From NCBI GenBank assembly GCA_023846275.1, contig JAIUJO010000161.1, positions 412,558 through 476,557 on the forward strand: a stretch of DNA of 64,000 nucleotides. Direction: 5' to 3'. Positions within the stretch are counted from its first letter, which is position 1, and every line of letters begins with the position of its first letter. Position numbers and translations under genes: made by a program. Of the stretch, positions 26,960 to 40,200 are shown piece after piece. The notes below the pieces were generated by a model that was given only the letters and a program-made list of their open reading frames with translations, did not search any database and had not been told where the DNA came from. This DNA is from Vanilla planifolia (Eukaryota > Streptophyta > Magnoliopsida > Asparagales > Orchidaceae).

Positions 26960-27180
26960 AATTGGCAAGTGCACTAATAACACTAGGAAATCTTTTAAAG
27001 GTAATTTTAATGGATTCATTTCAAAATACCCTAGATAACTTATAACTATGCATCATCATATCTATTTTCTTTTCCTTAAATAAAGAGGTTCCTTCACATG
27101 TTACCACTATGTTATGCAATATTTCATAAGAAATTTCTAAATTCATAATTCTATTAAATTCAATAGCATTAAATGCATAA
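26960..27180 (-). pseudogene. Copia gag core fragment (copy 4), open over the core
   Basis: The minus-strand reading gives IEFNRIMNLEISYEILHN, CEGTSLFKEKKIDMMMH, then after a stop NESIKIT and, after a shift, FKRFPSVISALANLG. The core at 27048-27176 is open for 43 codons and aligns without indels to the other copies. Downstream, the repeat continues into sequence that no longer resembles gag. Confidence 0.6.
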
Positions 27181-29189
27181 TATAATTCCAATTAGTAGAA
27201 AAGATTTGATTACAAATTCTAAAATATTTCATTAGTATTGGCAAGTTGATGTTTTATAAGGTTTTAATGATAAGCTTACATGCCACTTTTGCATGCAAGT
27301 AGGACCTACTCCAAATGCACGTAGGATTAGAACTAATATTTTTCATAAATTTCCTTATTTTAGATGCATAGAAAGGTAGTGGTAGTCTATTTACACATAA
27401 ATGTGTTGGACCTAAAGTTGCTTGAGTTCTTAAATCTAATAATTAAAATCAAGTAAGTGCATGAAAATTTTGATAAATAAATTTCATCAAATAATTAGTA
27501 TAAGAATAGATGAAAGATAAATAAGATTTAAAAAATAATTTTTAAAATATTTAAATCAAATAAATAAGAAAAAGTTATAGTTGAAGATAGTCCCACAAAT
27601 TTAAAACTATCTTATGATTATCATAAAGAATAAGTAGTATGTGAAATTTTCATTAGTTTTTTAATTGAACATATCATAACAATTAGACTTTTGTAATAAA
27701 TGTTAAATCAACAATAACATAATATATTTTTGATAATAATTATAGAAAAAATTAGTTAACTCAATTTAAAAGGGATCAAATTATTTCACCCATGTATAGT
27801 CAATTGGATTATAACTTAATAAAACTTTAATGTTATAAATAATTCATAAAATTTAGATTGTAACTCTCTAGATGATAATAAAAAAAGGGAGAGAGAGAAT
27901 AGAAATTGAAAGAATAATCATAAAATTAAGATGAATCTTTAATTTATATATGACATACATGTTGAGAAAGAGTTTATCTTTAATTATTTTGCATTTTATT
28001 TTTATAAATAATTAATAATTTCATCAATCTCATTAAATGTCTTCTAAATATCATTAAGTATTTCTATTTAATTTAATTAAGTATATTTTCAGATTTTAGG
28101 CAGGAAATACTTATATTCGTGGGAGAACTAAAAGAAAAAGTTATGCCTATGTTAAATCTCACAATGATCAACTTGGTTGAAGTGAAAACCCATGAGCCAA
28201 TGCATTTTGCATCGTCAGACAAAAACGTCAATTCTTGTCCATGACCTTCTACTGAATTATGAAAATAACCAGAACCAAGCAATCGTGCATTTTGTCAATC
28301 AAATGACTTGATCCCCTCCATTGTTTTATAATGCTTGTTTATATCCTTCATTTGATTGTGCTATTTGACGATGTAGTAGTACTTCATTTTTCGACACTTA
28401 AAACTTAAATCAAATCGTCTGATCACTACTCAGATGTAACGGCCTAGATCAAGTTCATATTTCTAAATAGGGCAAGTTTATTATCATCCATTCAATTGAG
28501 CAACTTTCACAATGGAACCATCCAAAATCTTTCTAATAGAATGGCATCTACACAATGATTGTTATAGACATGATTTAAAGCCATTATAACATTTAATTAA
28601 ATATATTTTTTGATTAAAATTATGTGCAAGTTGTGCCTTACTAATGGGAAAATAATTTTTTATATAATAAAAAACATCAAGTAAAAATATTCAAGTCATC
28701 AGCAGCCCATTCTTATCACCACCTCCACAAATTACAAGATCCACTAGTCATCAAACAACAAAAATTCTATTCTTCTCGAATCAGCTAAGCTATTAATTTT
28801 CTTAAACTTTAGTTCACTTAATTAACATACTTGTGCCTCTTTAATCATTTCATAAAGTATAGGATTTTTTAGTGTAAATTTCAATTTTATGTATTTGAAT
28901 GTTTCTCTTTATATTACATAAAAATTCATCTCTTATTTTCATTAAAAAATTCTTCTATTTATAAGTAATTTTTATGACCCAAAGAACTTAAAAAAAGAAA
29001 AATTATGTATTACTATTTTACCATTTGTACATTATTTCAATTCAAATATAATTGATCTATTAAATATTATAACAACTCAAATTAATTGGTAAAATTGTTG
29101 TAGCTTGGGAGCCAATCTGTCAAGGAGCTTCGAAACAACTCTATTGTGAAAACCTCATGATCATATGCATGACAACAAATTGGTGCTAC
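27048..29189 (+). repeat. 2.65-kb compound tandem repeat, copy 4, internally deleted
   Basis: Follows copies 2-3 through the gag core, knuckle piece, leader and the block at 28083, then jumps from 'ccaatgcatttt' near 28205 directly to 'gcatcgtcagac'. The jump removes about 450 bp that copies 2 and 3 carry, including the conserved box at 23206/25860. It ends at about 29189, where repeat Y copy 2 begins. No gene: the frame at 28073-28282 spans the deletion junction on the minus strand and has no recognised domain. Confidence 0.65.
27272..27450 (+). pseudogene. Copia-type gag zinc-knuckle fragment (copy 4)
   Basis: The first Cys codon of the knuckle is at 27281-27283; the peptide CHFCMQVG is followed by Pro where His is expected, and Arg replaces the last Cys. 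At 27408-27443 the frame reads GPKVA-stop-VLKSNN, resembling the GPK..WVPK motif found after the knuckle in copia proteins. The fragment faces the opposite way to the neighbouring gag core. Confidence 0.45.
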
Positions 29190-30104
29190 TTAGAAATATG
29201 ATATTTCTTTAGGCCATCTGATCTAAATTATGATTGGTTTGTTAAATTTAGATCTTGTAATTGGAATAAACAAGGACCATGTGATCATGAAATTGAGAGA
29301 TTGGATGAAGGATATAAATGTGCATCATAAAGACTTGACGGAGATTAGGATCATTTGATCAAGAAAATATGAAATTGAATGACTATGGTTACACCTAAAA
29401 TTTTGAAGTAGATTGCATGCAACAAGTTATGTTTTAATCCCATATTACAATAATTATTTAGGATATTTTATAGTTAATGTTTTATGTGATAGTAATAATT
29501 ATCCTTTTTGGGGTTGGTTACACACTTGTTTGCTCCAGAGATCAACACCTGTTCGTGCTAGTGCTACATTATTCAAGATTTATGGATGTGGGATTAACAA
29601 CAGAATCCAAAATATGATATTACATTTGGGTTTGATTTACATGACCTATGCATATTTTGGTTGCTTTAAATCGTGACAGTTTAGAGTAGCAAATAGTTTT
29701 ATGTAGCAACTAGTTTAGCCATAATTGGATGTATCGAATAAGTTATCCGGTTTTTTCCTTATTAAAATTTGTATTAATTATTTATTATAGAAATAATCTA
29801 TGTTTTTATAACATGTTAATTATGGATTTCAAATAGATTATTACCTTAAAGTTACGCTCAAGGAATCAAGGCAAAAAGATAAAAAAATATGGAAAACTTA
29901 AATAGTATTCTAAGATTAATTTCAATTTGATTTATGTGTCTTTTAATAAATATTTAAGTAAAGTTTAATATTTTAACCAATGTAAATTAAAAAACCTAAA
30001 ATTAAGTTGAAAGTGCATCTCTTGGTATATTGCCACTCCAATCAAAATTACCTTCATGGGATTTAACATATGTGCATCTTTTTCTTTTATTTCTCCTATG
30101 AATA
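29190..30104 (+). repeat. Long dispersed repeat Y, copy 2
   Basis: Direct repeat of 15985-16950 (see copy 1), about 13.2 kb away. It carries the same succession: ACTTAGAAATATGAT, AATAAACAAGGACCATG, the TTAATCCCAT box, TGTGGGATTAACA, 'aattatggatttcaaatagatta' and CTTCATGGGATT. The 87-residue frame at 29413-29676 shares its first residues with the frame at 16215-16397, but only because the DNA is homologous; no domain is recognised. The repeat ends where 410-bp satellite resumes. Confidence 0.55.
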
Positions 30105-30575
30105 GAAGTATGGACAACCTAAAATCTTTTTCTCACAAAGCATGCCGAAGCATTAGAAAATAAAATATTAAAAAAAATAGAAATGAATACATAATTGGAT
30201 ATAGTTCATTAAGCCTTCTCCAACAATGCTTGTTTCACCTCAATAATACCCTGTTTTAAATTACAGTGACTTATTAAAACATACAAGCACAAATAATAAT
30301 AGATAATTATTTAAATATCAAATAAATATTTTTTAAGCATATAATGATATAAGCTAAAAGATTGTAATATAATCAAGTCAAAGTAGAATAAAGGTCAAAT
30401 TTTAGGAGACTTAGAGTTTCATGATAATAAAGAGGCTAATCATAGCATTTTTTATTACACCATTTTTGGAATTTTTAGAAATTATAAAATTAAATAAATT
30501 TAAACAATAATAAACCATTAGTTTAATATTGAGTAAGCATATATATTAAAATTGTTTTGATTAACATGTAGTTGA
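30105..30575 (+). repeat. ~410-bp satellite, short + block
   Basis: Starts within the CTCACAAAGCATGCC landmark and passes through 'attggatatagttcattaagcc' to about 30560. It has the same polarity as block S1. Its first landmark lies only about 60-70 bp downstream in the monomer from the point where S1 stops at 14264, so the 15.8-kb nest sits inside what was probably one monomer. No gene. Confidence 0.7.
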
Positions 30576-33500
30576 TGTAGAAATATTATATTACTTTAAT
30601 TTATTTTATGTCAATTATAATATATAATTAAAAATTATTATTATTAAATATTCATTTTCATAAATTTAAATATTTCATTTTCTAGATTTTAGGTAAGTTT
30701 TATGAGTTGTTTTAGTTCAAACTTGATTTAATGATCGAGGAAGTCACCCTCGATCTAGTACATTCGGTTGTGTATGACTTTCGTATATAATTTGCTTCAT
30801 CCATCAAAATCTTTTTCTTTCAATGTGATCTATAATTCCATGTAAGTCTAAATGCACTCTAGTGTGACCTTAAAATCATTTTTATTTGTTTATATCGCAT
30901 CACTTAAATTTATCTTAATTTTATTTTAATATATCTTTGGTTAATGTTACAATTATATTTTTTTTGTTTGCTTATTTGCCATTGTAATTCATAGTTATTC
31001 CAAGTGATGATTGATCCTGTAAAAACTAATGTCATTAGACTACACTCAAGGAGGTTGATGCAATAAAATTTTATTTTTCTATATTTTTAAATATTTTCTT
31101 TTTGTATATTTTTATTTTAGAATCTTGGAATGTAACATTCATAAAAGCTTTATCTCATTTTCACTAATGTTTTACTTTTATTTTGTAGCACTAATGTGTA
31201 ATTCAAGATTTAGTCTTATGTGACATTCACGATACTTTAGTTTGGTTGCATTATATTTCTTTAATTTCAATCCATTTAATATTATTAAATATATTTTTTA
31301 AATTTAAATTATTACTTCATTATTACTTCAAATTGCTTAATTTTCTAACTCATACTAAGTCCAAAATGGTCCATTCAAGATTAAACTAACATCATTGACC
31401 TTATCCTAACAATGTCTCCATTTAAATATTCATTTGTATAATTTTAAATGTTTTATTTTCTATAATTTTTAAATTTTTTAAATTACGTTTCAATTTGTAC
31501 CTTCGTTGAAGATCGACAATGTTGTGCTCCATCTCCTTAATGTCTTAGAATGTAACTATACCTCAAAATTTATGTCGTTTATTGAAATAATTTTCCTTGA
31601 TTGCTTATGTAGATGTATAATAATAAATCTCCTAAAACATGAAATTTGCATCACTTTGAATTGATTAATTATATTGCTCAATTTATCCTTTTTCAACTAT
31701 AATATATATTTCTTTAAAGTCAAAATAATAATTATGTATTATTTATAGTTATTTCCTTTAAAAATAAGGAGTTTGTCGAAATTATTTAGCATATTATTGA
31801 GTCAAAAGATCATCACACTAGTCTTAATGAACACAATGAAATTAAATATTAATTTTCATATCTTTAAAATTTTTTTTCTATTATATTTTTATGCCTTATG
31901 AAACATCTGAATTAATATGCTATTTGATGTTTAAGGATGTTACACTAGATCTCTTAACTATATTAAAATGCAAATATTCAATTTAATTTTTGTTATTTCT
32001 TTGTTATTTTATCTTTAACTTTGTTGAATCACTAAGAAAATCTAATTCTACTATGATATAGCCATAACATTACTTTTACTTGGTTATATCACATTGCATT
32101 CATTTATCTTGCTTTACAATATAAGTTTTACTATTTCTAGACTTTTTATTATTTTATATGATTTTAATTCTAAATGAGGTATGATTATGTTGAAACAAGC
32201 ATTGTTCTACTTAACTCAATTAGGCCAACAAAATTAGGTTTTTATTTTCATGTGTTTCAAAATTTTAGTTTCTATGGATTTGGTCTAATTTATAAGGACT
32301 TTAAGTCATGCAGAGTTTGAAGATCGATGATGTTACGTTCGATTTTCTTTTCGTCCTTGAAAAAAACCTTTGAAGCATTTACATTACTTCATAAAATTTT
32401 TCTTTTTTAATTGGCTGTATTTCTATGTAATACTAAACTTATATATTGTGACCTTTATATTTCTTATATTTAGTTATATTACATTACTTCAATTTATCTC
32501 AATTAACCTTTGATATATATAATCACCAAATTTAAAAAAATTAATTTTTTTTATTTATGTTTCTTTAATTTGGTTATTTGCAATAATTTTGACTGAGATT
32601 TAATCAAGGGGTAGCTAACAATGTCGATGTCATCAATATGAGCTGTATCCAAATGGACATTCATTTTTAATTTTCATATACTTTTCAATGTTTTTTGCAT
32701 GCATTATATGATTTTGATTTGTTTAAGATTTGGCGATTGAGAATGTTACACTCGATATCCTTAATTTGTTAGAGGTCAGCATTCCCTTTAATTTATCTTT
32801 TTTTGAAAATATTTTGCTTTATTTTGGTTATGTTGTTGTAATACTAAAAATATACTTATGCAACCTTTACATCAGTTTTAGTTAGTTATGTTAAACTTAC
32901 ATAGCTTATCTTATTTGGTTTTAATATTTTTTTAATTAATATTATAATATTTTTTGTTTGTTATGTTTTATTAATTTTTTAATTTGTAGTAATTCCAAAA
33001 GATGACAAATTGAGACAAAATAAATGTAGTTGGAATTGTTTTGAACAGCTATATCTAGTTAAGTCTTCTTGCTTAAATTTTTAAATATTATTTTTTAAAT
33101 TATTTGCAATGCTTTATGGTACATATTGAATCATCAACATATAACTTATATCATTTTTTCATATTTTTTAAATTAAATTGGTTTTATTTAAATGTAACTC
33201 TCAATCTCTAATCGTGTGACCTTTTACATCACTTTGATTTCTGTTAAATTTAACTTTATTACCATCTTACATTAAATATTTTTGCATGTGAGTTTTAAAT
33301 CGATAAGATTTTGTTATACCACACTGCTTCATTTGTCTTATTTCTACATTAGTTCTATTTACTTTTAACTAAATAATAATATGTTATTATTTATCTATAT
33401 TTTTTTCTATTAATTCTCTATAATTCTAAACAAGTACTAAAAAAATTATTTTTTATGTTTTTTAAAATACATTAGTCTTTTAATGTTTAATCATCTTTTA

Positions 33501-36500
33501 CGAGACATTTATGTTGAAATGAGATTCAATGATCAAGAATATTATGTTACATCTCTTGACTTTTTCGGAGTGTAACTTTATGATAGCTTACCTCATTTAT
33601 TCCAATGTTTCTCTCTTTGATTTGCTTTATTTAGGTTTAATTCAAACGTATGATCTTATAACATCTTAAATAACTTTTAATTGTTTTTTACCAAACTTCA
33701 ATTCATCTTATTTAATTTTAATATATATTTAGTAAGTACTAAAAAATATTTGACATTATTTATCGTTATTAAATTTGATAATTCATAACAATTCAATGTA
33801 AAGTTTGATCGAGGCAAAACAAATGTAATATGAGTGACCTTAATGATTTATATCAAATTAAACATTAATTACTAAATTTTTAAATATTATTTTCTATGCC
33901 TTTAGCAACATTTATGAATAATTTAAGTTAATACTTTATTTTAAGATTGATGATATTACTCTTCATCTTTGTATACTATAAATAAAATTTCTTGTGTGAT
34001 TTATCTTATGTCTCCAAAGGATTCACTTTGATTTCCCATTGTTTTTTTGTGTCAATAACACTCCACTCATTTGATTGTTAGTATCTTTTTCATTTGGCTA
34101 TATCATATTGCTTTGATTTACCTCACTACATTTATATATATATAATTAAAAATAACATAATGATGTGTTATTATTTTTTAAAAATTTGCAATGTCATAGT
34201 GCTTCAAAATAAGATCCAATTGTAAAGAAGACAATAATTATTTGACACATCTTGACATGGTCTATTTAATTTTTTTTTCAAATTCATATTTAAATGTCTT
34301 ATTTTCTATTACTTGGTATGCTTTCAGAGATATTAAATTCATACCTTATATTGCTATCAAAGGTGTTACGAACGATCTTCTTAGTATCTCAAATATTTAC
34401 TTTTTAATGCAATTTCTCTCTCTTCTATAAAAGCTTTCATTTTTTCTTATATTAATATGGAACTCTAACTCACCTCTCCTGTGATCTTTGACCACAATTT
34501 TTATTTATTGTAAAACATTTTCTATTTTTACATTTAATATTTATTTAAATAATATTAAAAAATTAATTAATTACTATTTATGCATAGTTACTTTGTAATT
34601 ACCAATAATGTCAAAAACGACATGATGAAAATGAAACAATGGTCATTTGGCTTCACTCAATTAAATTTACGAAGCTAAAAATTCATTTATATTTCTTTAG
34701 ATATTTTATTTAAAAATTCATTTCTGTATTTTTTAAATTTGTTTTAGGGATTAATGCATATTTTAGAAGACATTTAATGTCTTCCTAATCTTTTGATTTA
34801 GGGCATTATATTTGAGCTCCTTGGTAACTTGGGAAGAAAATTTTTCATAATAGTTTTTTCTTTTTTAAAAAAGTTTTACTTTCATTATGTTATATCTCTA
34901 CGTAAATAAATATCTTATTTTTCTAACTTTTTCATTGCATTGACTTGCTTGTGTTAAAATGTATTAATTTATCAAATTTCAACTTTAATATTTTTTTATT
35001 TAGTATTAAAATAATAATTTATTTTTTATTACTTATGTCATTTTTTAATTCACGAGAATCACAAACATGGTCTAATCGAAAAGAAAATAATGTCGTTTGA
35101 CTCATCTCAAAATTCTCTATGACATTGAAATGCATTTTATTGATTATTAATTTTTTATGAGTTTTGGCTTGCTTTATGATCCTTTTTTATTATTACAAAA
35201 TTTTATGATTGAGGATTTGAAGTTTTATTATTAATAATTATTTATTTTCCTTATTTATTGTAATTCTGAATGATGTCTAATCGAGTTGAAGCAAATGTTC
35301 TTATATTGTAATTTTCTATCTTTATCTATAAATTATTCTCTTTTTCTTTTTCAAAATTTTTTATAATGCTTTTATATCTTTTTAATTCATACTTTTTTTC
35401 ATAATCGAAAATGTTATGCTCATTCTCTTTAGTATCTTAGAATGAAGCTAACCCAAAGAACTTATAACGTTTCTTAAAAACATTTACGTTAAGTTTTTTC
35501 CATTGTTAAGCTTTCCAAATCTCCTCTTAGGCGAAATTTACAATGCTTTGATTTTGTAGTTTGAACTATTCAAAATGATGTCTTAATAAGAAGGAACAAT
35601 CATCATTAAACTAATTTTGATGAACACTATCTAATTAAATATCATTTTCATATTTTTACAAATTTTATTTTCTATGGTTTTTGCATGTGTTATGCTATGT
35701 TTCATTGCATGCTCAATTTGATGATAAAGGATATTTTACATGGTCTCCTTTATACCTTGAAATACAACTTTTTTGATATAGTATATCTCATTTCTTAAAT
35801 GTTTTTACTCTAATTATGTTATATTATAATGCAACTCTAACTCTCTTTTTAATAACATTTTGTAAGGCACTAACTTTCTTATATTATATTTTTTAGTTGA
35901 TCTTATATATTCTTTAAAATACTTTTTAAAATACTAAAATATTAAATTATAATTATTTTTGTTTAATATTTTAATTCGATAAAATTTCAATCATGGTGCA
36001 ATTGAGATGAAATAAGCTTAGACTTAACTAAATGAATGCTATCTAATTAAATATTAATTTTTATACCTTGAATATCATATTTTATAGGACTTTTAATTCA
36101 TAAATAATTGTACAAATGATGATGCTACATGTTATCATTATATTATCTTTCAATGTATCTTCTTCATAAAATTTATAATTTCTTTAACATTTTCTCTTTA
36201 AATTTTTTAAATTACATTATTTAATTTTTCTTATTTTAGAATTATTATCCATTTGCTTAATATTAAAAAAATTATTGATTACTTTTTTTCCTTATACAGT
36301 TTGCTGATATTAGTAATTTCAAACAACTTTTGATTTAGATAAAACAAATGTCATTGGAATCATCTTGACGTTCTCTTTCCAAAAACTGTTTATCTAAAAT
36401 TGGTAAATTTCATAGATTTTGCCTTATTTTTAAGACATACCAAGTTATGCATAGTTTGAGGAATGAGAAAGTAACATATGATCATTTTGCTAGCATAGAA

Positions 36501-37205
36501 TATTGTTTTCCTTTATCGTTTTTCATATTTTTTAACAATTTTCACATTGATTTGGTTATATTAATGTAAAACTCGGATACTCAACTCATGTAATCACTAT
36601 ATATGTTAATTTTGCAATATTATATTTAATCAATTCATAAATTTATCCTTTCACATACATTTACTTAAAATTAAAAATAAAAAATATTATTATTTTGCTT
36701 AATTTCTTTTTAAATTAATAGATATTCCAAATAAGGTCATATTAAGAATCCATAAAAGTTTTTCGGTACCACTAGATGAGATCGACCTAGTTAAATATTT
36801 ATTTTTATTATATTAAATATTTAAATTCCTTTGTTTTGACATGTTTGCTAAGGCATTTTAATTTGTATCTATTTTAATTATCATGGATTTTTGCCTTTAT
36901 TTTCTTTGTATATTATAAAATGGCTTTCCTCTATAATTTATCTCATTTCTTAGGTGTTTCCATTTTTATTTGGTTATATAATTTTGAAAATCTTGTTCTC
37001 ATCTCCTGTAACAATTACATCACTTTTATTTATGTTAAATTGGTTGAACTTATCTCATTTCAATATTAATAAATATTTAAGGAGCTTTTAAATATTGACT
37101 CATTGTTACTTATTTTTTATTATGTTAGTAATTCGTAGTAATTCTAAATGATGTTCAAATGAGATGAAAAGATTATTATTTGACTCTTATTAAAGTTATA
37201 TTTTA
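30576..37205 (-). repeat. ~410-bp satellite array (- polarity), block S2
   Basis: About 16 monomers in inverted order; landmarks appear as complements, such as GATGATYGAGGATGTTACA, CATCTCAATGAGCTC, CTTAGTATCTTGGAATG and 'taattcatagtaattcc'. Open frames such as 34242-34430 are AT-rich chance frames. No gene, RNA gene or other element seen. Confidence 0.8.
30733..30755. other. Best-preserved satellite dyad motif
   Basis: Perfect 7-bp inverted repeat GATCGAG and CTCGATC separated by nine bases. The same position in other monomers carries related dyads with the same spacer: ATCAAG...CTTGAT at 45177-45197, GATCGAG...CTCG near 37640, GATCAAG...CTTGA near 9095. It lies in the most conserved part of the monomer. 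A role as a protein-binding site is possible but unproven. Confidence 0.55.
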
Positions 37206-40200
37206 AAATATTACGAAACCAATTTCGCAACAGTAGTTCACAAATGATGTATTAATGAAAATTTCTCAGAAAATATGGTAAAGCTTTAGAAAATAAAAAT
37301 TTTAAAAATATGAAACTAAATTTTAAATTAGATAGACCATATAGAGATGAGATCAATGATGTTTGTGTTATCTTAATGAAACCTCCTTTAGAATTACTTA
37401 GATTTACAGAATCACAGAAGCATAAATTATAGTGAATTTATACTTTAACATTTATTAGGTATATATTTATAATAAAATATGATTAATTGAATCAATGTCA
37501 TTTAATAAAGCTGACCTATTATAAAGGTTACATAAGAGAACAATTTAAGCATTATATTAATATAATAAAATAAAAATAAAAAATTGTAAAATTGACATAA
37601 ATTAGAAGGGAATGTTTCATTTTGAGATACAAAGTAGATCGAGCATAACATTCTCGCTTGTCAAATCTGTTACAAATCAAAACTTCACAAAAACATGAAA
37701 AATTACTAAAAATAGAAATATATAAAAACATATTATTAAACATTTAGTTGGATAAAGCACATCCAGAAGTGTATAATAATGTTTGTTTTGTTTCCATTAG
37801 ACCTAGTTTCAGGCTAATATGACTCAACAAAATAAATAAACATAAGTAATAATAATTTTTTAATTTTAATATAAAATTAATATATTTTAAAGATGGAATA
37901 ATATAAATTAAAGTAATGTAATATAAGACAATTAAATCAAGAAAAGGTCACATAATAGAACTTCAGTTTTATTGTACTGAATCAAAGTCAAAAGATAAAA
38001 AATATACAATAAACTATTATTCATTTATACAATGGATGTTGAGTGCAATATCTATTATCGTCATGTCAAGTACAAATAAAAAATTTCATGTAATACATGT
38101 CAAAGTCATAAAAAATAAAATATTTTTAAAAAAGAAAATAATTATTTAATTTGATAGAATACGTCAAGATAAGTTGAAGTAATTTAACATAACCTTATAA
38201 ATTTTATGTAATGGTCAAATTATAGGACAATTATGGTTTGATAACAACATAAAAAAATTAACACTTTTAAGGGAAAAGGTAAATTTCGTAGTAAAGCTAC
38301 ATCGAAAGATCTGAAGGAGATAAACTATAAATCATGAATCACAAACAGGTTACAAATCAAAATGTCTCATAAATTGCACCTAATTAATAGGAAATATAAT
38401 ATTTAAAAATATTGCAAATTAATTTCTTATTGGATAAAAAAAGTAACAAAGAGACTAAGAATGTTATACTTCATTTAGATCAGAATAACTAATTAATTTA
38501 GTATTGTATAATGATATAACCAAATGAAAGAAAGAATTTAAAAAATGACCTAATTTTTGTAGGAATCTTCACATCCATAAATACAAAAGAGATCAATTAT
38601 AACATCCATGATTATCAAATATGATAAGGACTAATAATTCATTTAATGCAAGAAAAACCATTATGAAAAATACAATAATTAAATTATTAGAATTAAATTA
38701 TTGATTTCTTAGAGACTATCGTGATGAGTCTACTGTTGCTTGTTTTGTCTCCATCAAACCTCTTTTAGAATTATTTTGAATTACCAAAGTAAATAAGAGT
38801 ACATGATAATACATTATTAATTTAATATAATATAAATAAATATGTTAAAGACAAAAAATAAAAGTGTTATTTTATTATTTTAAAATAAAGTAAATATATA
38901 TTTCATAAGATAGTAGATAAATTAAAGCTATGTAATACAAAAAATTCATAGTAATTTAAAGGTCACACCAGAAAGGAATTATAATTTTATAGTCTTATAA
39001 ACATGTCAAATTGAAATATTTGAGAAATATATTTTAATGTACAACAAACTTGCATTCCAAGAGACAAAGGAGATGGAGTGCAACATCCTTGATCACCAAA
39101 TTTTGTACGAATTAAAATGTCTCTCAAGGCATACCAAAAATTTGAACTAAAATATTTAGAAATATAGAGATAAATATGTAAGCAAATTGAAGTCATCATT
39201 TTGTTTCTTCTCTATTGTTATTTAAATTTACCAGGAATTATGAAATCTATTAAGAATAAATATTAATAAATTATTAATTTAATATTAATTAAATATTTTT
39301 TAATACAAAAACAATATAAATTATAGTAATGTAATTTTAACAAATCAAAGTCATGTATTAGTTAAATGAGATGGAATTTATAGATAACCTCGTTAAAATT
39401 ACGATGAAATTAAAAAATAAATAAATATAAATAATAAGAATTGTGATTTTAATATTTAGAAACCATATATTAAAAAAATAAGATAAACAGAAGTTGAAAT
39501 AATATATGAAAATCAAAGGGATGTAAAAGTCACCTGTGATGAGAATTAGTGTTCAATAGTAATATAAGCAAAAAAAAATAGGAATATTATAATGGAAAGA
39601 TGCATTTTAAGATATTAAAGAAACCATGTATGAGATCCTTAATTCTTAGATAAGGTATAAATTAAATATTCTTACAAAAAAGCCAAAACATATAAAGATA
39701 TTTTAAAAAAGTGAATACCTAAATGAATAGAGCTCATTGAGGCTAGTCCAACAATGTTTGTTTCATCATTATTAAACCATATTTGGAATTACTATTGCTA
39801 CTAAATTAAAGATTATAAATTGAAATAATGAAAAATATTAAAATTAATGACTTGCAAATAAAGCACGATAAGTGATTTAGGGTTACATAATAATATAACA
39901 AAATTCATGAAAAACTTTTATTGAAATAAGGAAATGTTTACGTGAAAGTTACATTCAAAGAAATTAAGTACATCTAGTGTAACAACCTCATATCTGAAGA
40001 AATCTAGAAATAAAAAAAATCTATAAATTATGCGAAAATTTTATAATATAAATAGGTAAAAATATAAGCTGAAATATTTATTTCTATATAAGAACTAAAG
40101 AAAACAAAAAAAGCTTTTTTTTAAACTTGATAGGACACATTTTGAATTGCTGTGAATTACAAAAGTGAACATAAGTAATATCAAAATGTTATTTTGATAT

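Larger units (their letters stand above)
24343..27047 (+). repeat. 2.65-kb compound tandem repeat, copy 3
   Basis: This is the same block order as copy 2: gag core (minus), zinc-knuckle piece (plus), leader near 25310, the block at 25418, the conserved box at 25860-25972, the ATGAAAACTTCAATTGTTG box near 25990, the Y-inverse segment at 25975-26240, and a final block near 26890-27000. The stretch 25860-25972 is nearly identical to 23206-23316. Short open frames such as 25505-25708 and 26100-26309 have no recognised domain and fall on repeat sequence. Confidence 0.7.

Noticed and set aside
29413..29676. 87-residue open frame sharing its first residues with the frame at 16215-16397
   Set aside because: The similarity follows from the DNA repeat Y; the frames diverge after about 20 residues by indels and show no domain.
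30733..30755. Dyad motif as a CENP-B box
   Set aside because: The sequence does not resemble the known 17-bp CENP-B box; only the idea of a bound symmetric site remains possible.
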